Assembly (NCBI GenBank): GCA_018383375.1
Contig: JAHAWW010000048.1
Coordinates: 1 to 7,403, forward strand
DNA from: Prevotellamassilia sp.
GTDB taxonomy: Bacteria; Bacteroidota; Bacteroidia; Bacteroidales; Bacteroidaceae
Direction: 5' to 3'
DNA length: 7,403 nucleotides
Positions within the stretch are counted from its first letter, which is position 1; each line of letters starts with the position of its first letter. Below, one piece after another: positions 1 through 5,646 of this stretch. The notes under the pieces were generated by a model, which worked only from the letters and a program-made list of their open reading frames with translations, searched no databases and was not told where the DNA came from. A program made the position numbers and the translations under genes.

Positions 1-5
1 CGATG

Positions 6-13
6 CAAAATTA
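6..13 (-). promoter_or_regulatory. Possible -7 promoter box reading out of the left edge
   Basis: Read on the minus strand this is TAATTTTG, an exact match to the Bacteroidetes -7 consensus TAnnTTTG. It lies in an AT-rich stretch (about 1-55) that looks intergenic. No TTTG or TTG lies 19-21 nt upstream on that strand, so only half of the promoter is supported. It would drive a leftward gene beyond the window. An 8-nt degenerate match in AT-rich DNA is weak evidence. Confidence 0.25.
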
Positions 14-127
14 CACCATTTCTGTTTATTTAGACCATAAAAATATATAAAACATCGGTCGCTAAAGGCGACAACTTCGAAGTGGGAAACGTCACAGCCC
101 GGTTATTTTTTGATTGGTCAGCCTGCA

Positions 128-574
128 ATGTCGCTCAACGAGACCGCAAGCACCCACCCGCGCCACGCAAATTCGTCTGTACAAAAGCAGCCGTTGTGTG
201 TGACAAAAGTTTTTTACCTCTTCATCTTTAATATTATGCACATGTATCTGGCGGGGGCCTGCGGCTTTGGCATCTACTCCACCCTGTTTGGCCATCATCT
301 GGCCGATGCCATATCCAACAATGGTGCCTACCTCACGCCGACAGCAATAGACCTCACATCTTTCGACTTGGGCACCTATGTCGACCAACAATATCTGCCT
401 GCCATGATGACAGTGGCCATCAAAAAGATTTACGGCATAGTGTTTTATTGCTCAGCCGCCATTGCCGTAGTCTTCGCCGTAGCCCACATTCCCGCCGTCC
501 GCAACGGCCTGCGCAAAGTGCCCCTTTGGTCGGTTTATGCCATTGACTATCTGGCGCGCCTCAGGCGCAAATGA
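128..574 (+). CDS. Small membrane protein, possible C-terminal remnant of an MFS permease
   Basis: This is a 148-residue ORF when started at ATG 128. A TTG at 110 and an ATG at 236 are alternative starts in the same frame, which stays open back to a stop at 38-40. The first 25 or so residues are polar and look non-conserved. Two hydrophobic segments follow, at about residues 28-54 (VFYLFIF...GIYSTLFG) and 104-121 (IVFYCSAAIAVVFAVAHI). They are separated by a polar loop, and the protein ends in a basic tail (LARLRRK). A terminal loop, a segment beginning MMTVAIKKIYG, a last membrane helix and a short basic tail recall the end of 14-TM EmrB/QacA-type MFS transporters of Bacteroidales; this is from memory, not a search. 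The missing twelve or so helices are not in either other plus-strand frame upstream, so it may be a decayed fragment. It could also be an unrelated small membrane protein. No clear promoter precedes it. Confidence 0.45.
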   Translation: MSLNETASTHPRHANSSVQKQPLCVTKVFYLFIFNIMHMYLAGACGFGIYSTLFGHHLADAISNNGAYLTPTAIDLTSFDLGTYVDQQYLPAMMTVAIKKIYGIVFYCSAAIAVVFAVAHIPAVRNGLRKVPLWSVYAIDYLARLRRK

Positions 575-672
575 TTGGCTGGATTTGACAAACGACCGCC
601 CAAAATCAAAATATTTGGCACTTTGACTAAAAATACCTGATTGAAATTACCTTTTGTTAGAAATATTGTCTT

Positions 673-680
673 TATATTTG
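673..680 (+). promoter_or_regulatory. Probable asnB promoter, -7 box
   Basis: TATATTTG matches the Bacteroidetes -7 consensus TAnnTTTG exactly. It lies 62 nt before the asnB start, giving an untranslated leader of roughly 55 nt. The nearest TTTG (653-656) is only 16 nt upstream instead of the usual 19-21, so the -33 element is poor. A short inverted repeat (TTGAA 713-717, TTCAA 725-729) lies between the box and the start codon; its significance is unclear. The gap 575-742 shows nothing else. Confidence 0.5.
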
Positions 681-742
681 CACCGCGAAAGCAAAACAAG
701 CATTATTCTAACTTGAAGTAAAATTTCAAATCAGTTTATAGT

Positions 743-2407
743 ATGTGTGGAATTACGGCAATTTTCAATATCCAGCAACCCACGTCGAGTCTGCGAGAGA
801 AAGCGCTCAAAATGAGTAAGAAACTGCGTCATCGCGGCCCCGACTGGAGCGGCATTTATCAAGGCAAGACAGCCATTCTCTGCCACGAGCGCCTTTCGAT
901 TGTAGACCCTCAAAGCGGTGGCCAGCCGTTGTTTTCGCCCGATGGCACACAAATTCTTGCGGTCAACGGCGAAATTTACAACCACAGGCAGATACGTGAG
1001 CAATACAAGGGTCGCTATGCGTTTAAAACGGGTTCGGACTGCGAGGTTATCTTGGCCCTGTATCGCGACATGGGCGTCGAACTGCTCGACCAGCTCAACG
1101 GCATCTTTGCCTTTGCCCTCTACGACGAAGCAGCCGACGACTTTCTCATTGCGCGCGACCCCATAGGCGTCATTCCTTTATATATAGGTTATGATGACGA
1201 CGGCAAAGTCTACATTGCCAGTGAGCTGAAAGCACTCGAAGGTTTTTGCGACCGTTATGAGGTTTTTCCGCCGGGCCACTATTACAGAGGTAAAGAGGGC
1301 ACAATCAAACGCTGGTATAAGCGCGACTGGACCGACTACGAGGCTGTGGCTCAAAGCAAGGTGAGCGTGGCCGAGTTGCGCGAAGCTCTTGAGGCAGCGG
1401 TGCAGCGTCAGTTGATGAGCGACGTGCCTTATGGTGTGTTGCTTTCGGGAGGTCTGGATAGTTCGGTCATTTCGGCCGTTGCCGGGAAATACGCTGCAGG
1501 GCGTGTGGAGACCGAAGGTCGCGAAACGGCTTGGTGGCCTCGACTGCACTCGTTTGCCGTGGGATTGAAAGGTGCGCCCGATTTGATTAAGGCGCGCGAG
1601 GTGGCCAAGCACATTTGCACCGTTCATCACGAAATCAATTATACCATCCAGGAAGGGCTCGACGCCGTGCGCGACGTGATTTATTACATCGAGACCTACG
1701 ACGTCACCACCGTTCGTGCCTCTACCCCGATGTATCTGTTGGCCCGTGTGATTAAGTCGATGGGCATTAAGATGGTGCTCAGTGGCGAAGGTGCCGACGA
1801 GGTGTTTGGCGGTTATCTGTATTTCCACAAAGCCCCGTCGCCTCAAGCCTTCCACGAAGAGACGGTGCGTAAACTCTCGAAGCTATATCTCTACGACTGT
1901 TTGCGAGCCAACAAGAGCTTGAGCGCTTGGGGTGTTGAAGGTCGTGTGCCGTTTCTCGACAAGGAATTTCTCGATGTCGCCATGCGCGTCAATCCGGCCG
2001 ACAAGATGTGTCCCGGTCAGACCATTGAGAAACGCATTGTCCGCGAAGCCTTTGCCGATATGTTGCCCGAAAGCGTGGCTTGGCGCCAAAAAGAGCAGTT
2101 CAGCGACGGTGTGGGCTACAGTTGGATAGACACATTGAAGGCTGTCACGGCCGCCGCCGTCACCGACGAGCAGATGGCCCATGCCGCCGAGCGTTTCCCC
2201 ATCAACCCGCCCATGAACAAGGAAGAGTATTATTATCGGTCGATTTTTGAGGAATATTTCCCCAGCGAGAGTGCTGCCCGCACAGTGCCGAGTGTGCCGA
2301 GTGTGGCCTGCTCCACGGCTGAAGCTTTGGCATGGGACGAAAGTTTCAAGAACCTCAACGACCCCAGTGGCCGCGCCGTGGCCGGTGTGCACGAGCAGGC
2401 CTATTGA
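743..2407 (+). CDS. asnB: Asparagine synthetase B, glutamine-hydrolysing
   Basis: This 554-residue protein makes asparagine from aspartate, ATP and glutamine (EC 6.3.5.4) in the cytoplasm. The length equals that of E. coli AsnB. The N-terminal Ntn glutaminase domain (about 2-210) begins MCGI, so Cys2 becomes the nucleophile after Met removal. Glutamine-pocket residues are present: Arg50 (CHERLSI), Asn75 and Glu77 (VNGEIYN) and Asp99 (GSD). The C-terminal synthetase domain (about 211-520) carries the ATP-pyrophosphatase loop SGGLDSS at 235-241, SGEGADE at 347-353 with Glu349 as the likely base, and Lys450 in WRQKEQFSDG. The start is fixed because Cys must follow the initiator Met. The C-terminal tail (CSTAEALAWDESFKN...DPSGRAV) is typical of AsnB. 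The gene appears monocistronic: a promoter box lies upstream, and a 479-nt gap with a hairpin lies downstream. All catalytic residues look intact. Confidence 0.97.
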   Translation: MCGITAIFNIQQPTSSLREKALKMSKKLRHRGPDWSGIYQGKTAILCHERLSIVDPQSGGQPLFSPDGTQILAVNGEIYNHRQIREQYKGRYAFKTGSDCEVILALYRDMGVELLDQLNGIFAFALYDEAADDFLIARDPIGVIPLYIGYDDDGKVYIASELKALEGFCDRYEVFPPGHYYRGKEGTIKRWYKRDWTDYEAVAQSKVSVAELREALEAAVQRQLMSDVPYGVLLSGGLDSSVISAVAGKYAAGRVETEGRETAWWPRLHSFAVGLKGAPDLIKAREVAKHICTVHHEINYTIQEGLDAVRDVIYYIETYDVTTVRASTPMYLLARVIKSMGIKMVLSGEGADEVFGGYLYFHKAPSPQAFHEETVRKLSKLYLYDCLRANKSLSAWGVEGRVPFLDKEFLDVAMRVNPADKMCPGQTIEKRIVREAFADMLPESVAWRQKEQFSDGVGYSWIDTLKAVTAAAVTDEQMAHAAERFPINPPMNKEEYYYRSIFEEYFPSESAARTVPSVPSVACSTAEALAWDESFKNLNDPSGRAVAGVHEQAY

Positions 2408-2631
2408 GCCAACGACCACAAGCGGCGGGCTTGTTCAAAAACCGGGGATGAGTGTGACAAAATACATCAAAAAGCACACCATCAATCTTTCTGTCACGCG
2501 CCCATCGGTCAAGCAAAGCCCGAAATGGCGACTGAAAAGGTCTTTTTTAGGGATTGAAGACCGTGAAATTAGTTCCGTTTTTTCTGAAATAAGGAGAGGA
2601 AAAACAGTGATAAGGCCCATAAGTGGCTCAA

Positions 2632-2677
2632 CTACAAAAAGAGAGAGGCCCCGGCGACCTCTCTCTTCTCTTTGTAG
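2632..2677. terminator. Long hairpin, probable terminator
   Basis: An outer stem CTACAAA (2632-2638) pairs with TTTGTAG (2671-2677). An inner 10-bp stem AAGAGAGAGG (2639-2648) pairs with CCTCTCTCTT (2658-2667). There is a 9-nt loop and a 3-nt bulge (CTC, 2668-2670). On the plus strand no clean T-tract follows, only the broken run TTCTCTTT. On the minus strand the inner stem runs straight into five T residues, which is the more classical intrinsic terminator. It may work in both directions. It lies 224 nt past the asnB stop, which is far for an asnB terminator. Confidence 0.65.
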
Positions 2678-2679
2678 GT

Positions 2680-2711
2680 CAAAAATAACCCTTCACGGCG
2701 AAACGAACAAA
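2680..2711 (-). promoter_or_regulatory. Consensus promoter match on the minus strand
   Basis: On the minus strand TTTG (2711-2708) is followed by exactly 20 nt and then TATTTTTG (2687-2680). This fits the Bacteroidetes -33/-7 consensus in both boxes and in spacing. Transcription would begin near 2676, at the edge of the hairpin 2632-2677, and head toward the 3' end of asnB. No known gene on that strand would be served; only a featureless 61-codon ORF (2620 down to 2435) lies downstream. It may drive a short antisense RNA, or it may be chance. Confidence 0.35.
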
Positions 2712-2793
2712 GACAAAACGGGGCGAAGCGGCGACGGCTATCGTCCAATCATTAAAGAAACTGAAAAACGCCCATTTAATTCACCAAGCTTAG

Positions 2794-2824
2794 TTGGCAA
2801 CCCAATAAATAATTACTACATTTG
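2794..2824 (+). promoter_or_regulatory. Probable promoter of the lplA-gcv operon
   Basis: TTG (2794-2796), a 20-nt spacer and TACATTTG (2817-2824) match the Bacteroidetes -33/-7 promoter consensus with ideal spacing. Transcription should start near 2828-2831, leaving a leader of about 55-60 nt that contains the GGCC-rich hairpin before lplA. No comparable match was seen in the short gaps further down the operon, so this is the best candidate for the main promoter. Confidence 0.65.
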
Positions 2825-2841
2825 AGGCGCCAAGTGCAAGA

Positions 2842-2885
2842 GGCCTCACAACCGGCCGGCACATCGGCCTTTTTCACCACACATT
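2842..2885 (+). promoter_or_regulatory. lplA leader: hairpin, T5 tract and CACCACACATT box
   Basis: GGCCG (2854-2858) and CGGCC (2865-2869) form a 5-bp G+C stem with a 6-nt loop. Five T residues follow (2870-2874), then CACCACACATT (2875-2885), which ends one base before the lplA ATG. A third GGCC copy (2842-2845) can pair with 2854-2857 instead, so two mutually exclusive hairpins are possible. The layout resembles a small attenuator or a start-site control element. The T5 plus CACCACACATT string recurs exactly upstream of gcvPA. The function is inferred; no ligand or leader peptide is evident. Confidence 0.4.
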
Positions 2886-2886
2886 T

Positions 2887-3954
2887 ATGGAAAACACCAA
2901 AAGCCGCTTTCCGGCTTGTCTGATAATAATCCCTTCTGACTCTTCGCTAAAAGGCACTGTGGGCGAAGCACGCCCAGATTGGCTCTGCCAGGGCCGACGT
3001 CGCGCAGCCTTCTATCTTGCTGCCGAAGAATATGTGGCTGCTCAGCTTCCGGCCGACAACTATTTGTTTTCGTGGGTCTTGCCTCCGACGGTCGTGTTTG
3101 GGCGCAATCAAGTGGCGCAACAAGAGCTCAACATCGACTTTTGCCGCGCTCAGGGCATTGACATGATACGCCGCAAAAGTGGCGGCGGTTGCATTTATGC
3201 CGACACGGGCAACATCATGTGGAGTCTCGTCACCTCTGAAGGTGCTGTCGAACCGATTTTTGCCGACTACGCCGACTCTGTAGCCTCCGCGCTCACCACC
3301 ATGGGCATTGCCGCCAAAGTGTCGGGCCGCAACGACATCACCCTGGCCGACGGCGGCAAAGTGTGTGGCAATGCTTTCTATCATTTGGCCCATAGCAACA
3401 TCGCCCACGGCACCATGCTCTACGACACGAATGCCGAAAATATGGTCGGCGCCCTACATCCTGCCACAGCCAAGCTCGAAGCCAAAGGCGTAAAAAGCGT
3501 GCGCTCACGCATCAGTCTGATTAAAAACGTGCGCCCCATTGGCGTGGAGGCTTTGCGCAAAGGGCTTGAAGACATTCTGACCGACCGACACATCACGCTC
3601 ACACCCACCGATGTGGCTGCTATAATGGAAATCGAGGCTGCATACTACGACGATGATTATCGCTGGGGCCGACACGACCGCGACGACCTCGTCATCGACA
3701 CGGGGCGCATCGAAGGCTGTGGCCACCTGCAGCTACATTTGGCCACGGGCGACGGTGTGGTCGAGGGCATCACCCTCACAGGCGACTTCTTTGCCACCGG
3801 CCATGCCACCGAGGCTTTCGCCAAAGCGTTTGTCGGTCTGCCGGCCACTGTCGAGGCTTTTTGCCAAGCCATCGACACACACCATCCCGAGACCACCATT
3901 CGCTCGCTCACTGCCGAGCAAATCAAAAACTGCTTCGAGCGGGGTCTGAAATGA
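2887..3954 (+). CDS. lplA: Lipoate-protein ligase A
   Basis: This 355-residue cytoplasmic enzyme activates free lipoate with ATP and attaches it to a lysine of lipoyl-domain proteins. Here the likely target is GcvH, encoded two genes downstream. The catalytic domain (about 35-245) contains the lipoate/ATP-binding motif RRKSGGGCIYADTGN (95-109), with RRxSGGG as in E. coli LplA. Lys158 lies in DGGKVCGNAF, the position of the lysine that contacts lipoyl-AMP. The HGTMLYDT segment follows, as expected. Residues from about 250 (YYDDDYRWGRH) to the end form the C-terminal accessory domain, so this is the long two-domain type. The N-terminus carries about 15 residues (LKGTVGEARPDWLCQG) between the first strand (CLIII) and the helix RRRAAFYLAAEEYVA, which seems longer than usual. 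It is the first gene of the run, 64 nt before gcvT. The close relative LipM (octanoyltransferase) is less likely given the C-terminal domain. Confidence 0.92.
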   Translation: MENTKSRFPACLIIIPSDSSLKGTVGEARPDWLCQGRRRAAFYLAAEEYVAAQLPADNYLFSWVLPPTVVFGRNQVAQQELNIDFCRAQGIDMIRRKSGGGCIYADTGNIMWSLVTSEGAVEPIFADYADSVASALTTMGIAAKVSGRNDITLADGGKVCGNAFYHLAHSNIAHGTMLYDTNAENMVGALHPATAKLEAKGVKSVRSRISLIKNVRPIGVEALRKGLEDILTDRHITLTPTDVAAIMEIEAAYYDDDYRWGRHDRDDLVIDTGRIEGCGHLQLHLATGDGVVEGITLTGDFFATGHATEAFAKAFVGLPATVEAFCQAIDTHHPETTIRSLTAEQIKNCFERGLK

Positions 3955-3985
3955 AGACAACCGTCTCGACCACATTGACACTCAC

Positions 3986-4003
3986 AACCTCATTAACCTC
4001 ATA
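3986..4003 (+). repeat. 9-bp tandem duplication before gcvT
   Basis: AACCTCATT (3986-3994) is followed directly by AACCTCATA (3995-4003), identical at 8 of 9 positions, inside the 64-nt lplA-gcvT gap. A weak inverted repeat (AGAC/GTCT around 3954-3965) lies just before it. No promoter consensus or strong hairpin is seen in this gap, so gcvT is probably co-transcribed with lplA. The repeat may be incidental. Confidence 0.4.
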
Positions 4004-4018
4004 ATACCTTCAATAGCA

Positions 4019-5110
4019 ATGGCAGACAAAAGAACCTGTCTCTATGAGAAACATCTCGTTGCCGGGGCCAAAATGGTGCCTTTCGGCGGCTTTGAAATGC
4101 CTCTGCAATACAGCGGCATCACCGACGAGCACAATGCCGTGCGCCAGTCATGCGGCATTTTCGACGTGAGTCACATGGGCGAAGTGCGCATAAGTGGTCC
4201 GCAGGCCGAAGCCCTCGTGCAACATCTCTTCACCAACGACATTGCCGGTGCGCCTGTCGGCAAAATCTTCTACGGCATGATGCTCTATCCCCACGGCGGC
4301 ACGGTCGACGATTTGCTCGTGTACAAAGAGGGCGAAACCGATTTCTTCCTCGTCATCAATGCCGCCAACATCGACAAAGACGTGGCTTGGATGCAACAAA
4401 ACGCCGCAGGCTTTGACGCCACCGTCGACAACCTGAGCGACGTCTATGGCCAGATAGCCATTCAAGGGCCCAAGAGTGAAGCCGTGATGCTCGAGGCCCT
4501 CGGCATTGATGGCAGCGACTTGGCCTTCTATACCTTCAAAAAGGTGGAAGCTCAGGGCGAAACACTCATCGTGAGCCGAACGGGCTATACCGGTGAGGAC
4601 GGTTTCGAAATTTATGGTTCACACGCCTTCACTCAAGCTGCATGGGACAAACTCATGAGCCACGCCGACGTGAAACCTTGCGGTTTAGGCTGCCGCGACA
4701 CCCTGCGCTTTGAGGTGGGATTGCCACTCTATGGCGATGAACTCTCTGAGGAGATTACCCCTATTATGGCCGGTTTGGGTATGTTTGTGAAACCCGATAA
4801 AGGCGACTTCATCGGCCGTGATGCCGTGGTTAAACAAAAAGCTGAAGGGCCGGCTCAAAAGATTGTGGGCATCGAGCTCGCTTCGGCAGCCATCCCACGT
4901 CACGGCTACGAAGTGATGGCCGACGGCAAAGTCATCGGCAGTGTCACAACGGGCTACCGCTCCATTTCGACAGGCAAAAGCGTGTGCATGGCACTCATTG
5001 ATGCCACCTATGCTCCACTTGGAACCGCCGTGCAGGTGTGCATTCACCGCAAAACCCACGACGGCACCGTCATCAAAAAACGCTTCTACGACAAACACTA
5101 TAAAAAATAA
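4019..5110 (+). CDS. gcvT: Glycine cleavage system T protein (aminomethyltransferase)
   Basis: This 363-residue protein takes the aminomethyl group from the lipoyl arm of GcvH, releasing ammonia and giving 5,10-methylene-tetrahydrofolate (EC 2.1.2.10). The length is normal for the family. Visible family motifs are the N-terminal [13 protein letters not shown] (19-31), [12 protein letters not shown] (45-56), and VDDLLVYK (96-103) holding the conserved folate-site aspartate at 97. [13 protein letters not shown] (186-198) and [19 protein letters not shown] (224-242) complete the fold. The C-terminal barrel reads [18 protein letters not shown] (310-327), where many bacteria have a TSG..SPT motif; the rest of the domain aligns well in style, so activity is not in doubt. 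It sits between lplA (64 nt upstream) and gcvH (53 nt downstream) on the same strand. ATG 4019 gives the usual N-terminus; no Shine-Dalgarno sequence is present, as is common in Bacteroidetes. Confidence 0.96.
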   Translation: MADKRTCLYEKHLVAGAKMVPFGGFEMPLQYSGITDEHNAVRQSCGIFDVSHMGEVRISGPQAEALVQHLFTNDIAGAPVGKIFYGMMLYPHGGTVDDLLVYKEGETDFFLVINAANIDKDVAWMQQNAAGFDATVDNLSDVYGQIAIQGPKSEAVMLEALGIDGSDLAFYTFKKVEAQGETLIVSRTGYTGEDGFEIYGSHAFTQAAWDKLMSHADVKPCGLGCRDTLRFEVGLPLYGDELSEEITPIMAGLGMFVKPDKGDFIGRDAVVKQKAEGPAQKIVGIELASAAIPRHGYEVMADGKVIGSVTTGYRSISTGKSVCMALIDATYAPLGTAVQVCIHRKTHDGTVIKKRFYDKHYKK

Positions 5111-5163
5111 GACACCTATTATAATTATATATCAATAAACCAACTCCAATAAATCAACATCCC

Positions 5164-5541
5164 ATGGCTAAAACAATTGAAGGACTCTATTACAGCGAAA
5201 GCCACGAATACGTTAAAGTGGAAGGCGAATACGGCTACATCGGTATCACCGATTTCGCACAAGAACAACTCGGCAACGTGGTCTATGTAGACACGCCCGA
5301 CGAAGACGACGAAGTGACTGCCGGCGAAACTTTTGGTGCCGTCGAAAGCGTCAAAGCCGCCAGCGACCTCATCTCGCCCGTTTCGGGCACAGTGGTCGAA
5401 GTGAACGAAGCCCTTGAAGACCAGCCCGAACTCGTCAACGAAGACGCTTTCGCCAACTGGATTATCAAGGTGAAACTCTCCGACCCCTCTGAGCTCGATG
5501 CCCTGATGGACGCCGCTGCTTATGCCGAAATCTGCCACTAA
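5164..5541 (+). CDS. gcvH: Glycine cleavage system H protein (lipoyl carrier)
   Basis: This 125-residue shuttle protein carries the aminomethyl intermediate from the P-protein to GcvT and electrons to the L-protein. The lipoyl-attachment site is Lys64 in AVESVKAASDLISPVSG (59-75), matching the ESVKA signature. The preceding YIGITDFAQEQLGNVVYVD (25-43) and the later NEDAFANWI (92-100) are standard H-protein segments. The protein is strongly acidic, as is usual. It lies 53 nt after gcvT in an AT-rich gap without a promoter consensus. A strong hairpin with a T-tract begins 20 nt after its stop codon. The likely modifying enzyme, LplA, is encoded upstream in the same run. Confidence 0.97.
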   Translation: MAKTIEGLYYSESHEYVKVEGEYGYIGITDFAQEQLGNVVYVDTPDEDDEVTAGETFGAVESVKAASDLISPVSGTVVEVNEALEDQPELVNEDAFANWIIKVKLSDPSELDALMDAAAYAEICH

Positions 5542-5561
5542 TCCACACGGCAATCACCAAA

Positions 5562-5620
5562 GGGCCGGGAGCACCAGCAACCCCAAGGGGTATTTGGGGG
5601 CTGCCGGCCCATATTTTTTT
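5562..5620 (+). terminator. Strong intrinsic terminator or attenuator between gcvH and gcvPA
   Basis: GGGCCGG (5562-5568) pairs with CCGGCCC (5604-5610). Inside it, CAGC (5575-5578) pairs with GCTG (5600-5603), and CCCCAA (5581-5586) pairs with TTGGGG (5594-5599) around a 7-nt loop. A run of seven T residues (5614-5620) follows after ATA. This is the textbook form of a Rho-independent terminator, yet the same pathway continues 26 nt later with gcvPA. It may cause partial termination, act as a regulated attenuator, or mark a processing or RNA-stability boundary. No promoter match was seen between it and gcvPA. Confidence 0.75.
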
Positions 5621-5631
5621 CACCACACATT
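5616..5631 (+). repeat. Second copy of the leader string TTTTTCACCACACATT
   Basis: The 16 bases at 5616-5631 are identical to 2870-2885 in the lplA leader. In both places they follow a hairpin ending in CGGCC, and they lie just upstream of a start codon (15 nt before gcvPA, 1 nt before lplA). The upstream gaps of gcvT and gcvH lack the string. The region before gcvPB has only a loose resemblance (CATCACACACT near 7001). Confidence 0.6.
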
Positions 5632-5646
5632 CGCTGTTTACGACTC

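Larger units (their letters stand above)
2408..2886. other. Intergenic region between asnB and the lplA-gcv operon
   Basis: This 479-nt stretch has no ORF that resembles a known protein. The plus-strand frame open to 2825 starts inside asnB and runs through the hairpin, so it is probably fortuitous. A 61-codon minus-strand ORF (2435-2620) has no recognisable features. The contents are a short inverted repeat (GGTCTT 2539-2544, AAGACC 2557-2562), a long hairpin (2632-2677), a minus-strand promoter match (2680-2711), a plus-strand promoter match (2794-2824) and the lplA leader hairpin. The 224 nt between the asnB stop and the hairpin are unexplained. Confidence 0.7.

Noticed and set aside
713..729. 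Inverted repeat TTGAA/TTCAA before the asnB start as an operator
   Set aside because: It has only five paired bases in AT-rich DNA, which is expected by chance, and it matches no operator I recognise.
1178..1855. Long minus-strand ORF opposite asnB (225 codons)
   Set aside because: It is antisense to an intact, conserved asnB coding region, and its translation is low-complexity and His-rich as expected of a shadow frame.
2285..2302. 9-bp tandem repeat GTGCCGAGT x2 within asnB
   Set aside because: It encodes V-P-S-V-P-S at a position where, as far as I recall, relatives have a similar segment of the same length. It looks like substitution, not an expansion, and the frame is kept.
2435..2620. 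A 61-codon minus-strand ORF in the asnB-lplA gap
   Set aside because: It has no recognisable family or motif, and its only support is the minus-strand promoter match upstream. It is not strong enough to call as a gene.
2247..2825. A 192-codon plus-strand ORF overlapping the asnB 3' end
   Set aside because: It starts inside asnB in another frame, runs through the hairpin 2632-2677 and the promoter region, and its translation shows no domain-like pattern. It is most likely open by chance.
3955..4018. Glycine riboswitch upstream of gcvT
   Set aside because: The gap is only 64 nt and holds no aptamer-like G-rich conserved core. The gcvPA and lplA leaders are also too short for a glycine aptamer before their hairpins.
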